From positions 1 through 6,954 of the forward strand of contig VFLF01000680.1 of the NCBI GenBank assembly GCA_009885185.1: DNA of 6,954 nt, given 5' to 3'. Shown piece by piece: positions 6,246-6,954 of the stretch (positions are counted from its first letter, which is position 1; each line of letters opens with the position of its first letter). The notes beneath the pieces were generated by a model. That model saw only the letters and a list, made by a program, of their open reading frames with translations. It did not search any database and was not told the DNA's origin. Made by a program: the position numbers and the translations under genes. Origin of the DNA: Nitrosomonadales bacterium (lineage in GTDB: Bacteria > Pseudomonadota > Gammaproteobacteria > Burkholderiales > SG8-41).

Positions 6246-6954
6246 TTAAAATGTAGGGCTTTTGTATTCGCCACCCATGGCCACCAGCCCCCACGTCGGC
6301 AACTGCGTGTCCATGCTGAAATTAATGTGCCCCGCCGCCGCGTGCGCGTCGCGAAAGCGGCGTTGCAGCGGCGCGCTGTCGTAAATACCGTTCGCACCCA
6401 TCATTTCATGCAGGATATCCACGGCCTCGGTCGCCATCTTCACCGCCATCGCGGCGTTGCGCCGATACTTTATTTTCGTCAGCGTGTCGAACGTGCCACC
6501 CGCGTTGACGACATCGTTCGCTTCGATGCAATCGTGACGTAGCCAGTGACGCGCCGCGTCGATCTTGCCCGCGGCTAACGCCACGCGATATTGCACCGCC
6601 TGAAAGTCGCGCATTTTCGCGCCGGTATAACTGGTGCTGCGCGCCTTCACGTGCTCGATCACTTCATCCAGCGCGCCCTGCGCGTTGCCGATCATGCAGC
6701 CGCCGATGCCGTAGCCGCCGAACCCGGATAGCGGTATCCGATAGATGGGATTGGTATGCACTTTCAATCCGGCAAACTCATGGCCCGGCAACGCCACCGC
6801 CATCGAGCACACGCGATGCGCGGGCACGAACACCTTGTCACAGCGCACCGAGCGGCTGCCGGTGCCGCGCATGCCCAGCGTCTGCCAGTCGTCGATGATT
6901 TCATAGTCGGCGCGCGGTACCATGTTCATCACCCAATCCACTGGTTTGTCGCCG
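6246..6954 (-). CDS. Flavin-dependent oxygenase / acyl-CoA dehydrogenase-fold protein, C-terminal part (5' end outside the window)
   Basis: The visible 235 residues run from ...GDKPVDWVMNMV to GGEYKSPTF and TAA. The frame is open to the window edge; the GTG at 6941 is internal, not a start. The segment DDWQTLGMRGTGSRSVRCDKVFVPAHR is the end of the beta-barrel middle domain that contacts FAD in the acyl-CoA dehydrogenase superfamily. GGYGIGGCMIGNAQGALDEVIEH begins the C-terminal helical bundle, and RRFRDAHAAAGHINFSMDTQ lies near the end. The helical part looks like the 'Acyl-CoA_dh_2' type found in two-component flavin monooxygenases such as HsaA, HpaH-like hydroxylases and DszC, rather than the catalytic-Glu type of beta-oxidation dehydrogenases. 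These use reduced FMN or FAD to hydroxylate aromatic or related substrates. No reductase partner is visible. Nine bases separate it from Bug2, so the two are likely co-transcribed. A true dehydrogenase cannot be excluded from this fragment. Confidence 0.8.
   Translation of the reverse strand, partial: GDKPVDWVMNMVPRADYEIIDDWQTLGMRGTGSRSVRCDKVFVPAHRVCSMAVALPGHEFAGLKVHTNPIYRIPLSGFGGYGIGGCMIGNAQGALDEVIEHVKARSTSYTGAKMRDFQAVQYRVALAAGKIDAARHWLRHDCIEANDVVNAGGTFDTLTKIKYRRNAAMAVKMATEAVDILHEMMGANGIYDSAPLQRRFRDAHAAAGHINFSMDTQLPTWGLVAMGGEYKSPTF

Overview
The window is a GC-rich (by eye about 60% or more) bacterial stretch with every supported gene on the minus strand, so transcription runs from high to low coordinates. 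Two orphan Bug/TctC-type periplasmic binding proteins, dense coding with short gaps, a dispersed TTCCCGC-type inverted repeat and a 'CCTGAGCTTGTCGAAGG'-type repeat all fit a betaproteobacterium, probably Burkholderiales or a relative. That assignment is inference from gene content.

Layout in the direction of transcription: (1) 6954-6246, C-terminal part of a flavin-dependent oxygenase/acyl-CoA dehydrogenase-fold protein; (2) 6236-5250, Bug-type binding protein (Bug2) with a repeat element embedded in its coding sequence after the signal peptide; (3) 5231-5153, a perfect 28-bp inverted repeat in the intergenic gap; (4) 5092-4541, a 183-residue protein interrupted by an in-frame TGA at codon 100, read here as a selenoprotein with a UGSC motif; (5) 4544-3504, a 346-residue protein of unknown function whose ATG overlaps the selenoprotein stop (ATGA); (6) 3479-2496, a second Bug-type binding protein (Bug1); (7) 2414-495, a YheS-type ABC-F ATPase; (8) 392-1, the N-terminal part of an MFS transporter.

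The main result is the gene at 5092-4541. A conventional gene caller would report it as a 99-residue protein ending at TGA, plus a separate 70-residue ORF or nothing. The two halves are in the same frame, joined by 13 sense codons. Together they give ...VITGSGD-U-GSC-TSW-IHD..., the motif of what I know as the UGSC family of (seleno)proteins. A 13-bp hairpin starts 5 nt after the TGA, with a 5-nt apical loop (AGUAU, G at position 2) beginning 18 nt after it, as expected for a bacterial SECIS element.

The selenoprotein and the 346-residue protein probably form a translationally coupled pair. Flanking solute-binding proteins and a flavin oxygenase suggest a catabolic or uptake locus for a small carboxylate or aromatic compound, with the Sec protein as a redox component. 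Substrate and reaction are unknown. The ABC-F and MFS genes look like ordinary neighbours. No selenocysteine machinery (selA, selB, selC, selD) lies in the window, so it must be elsewhere in the genome if the reading is correct.
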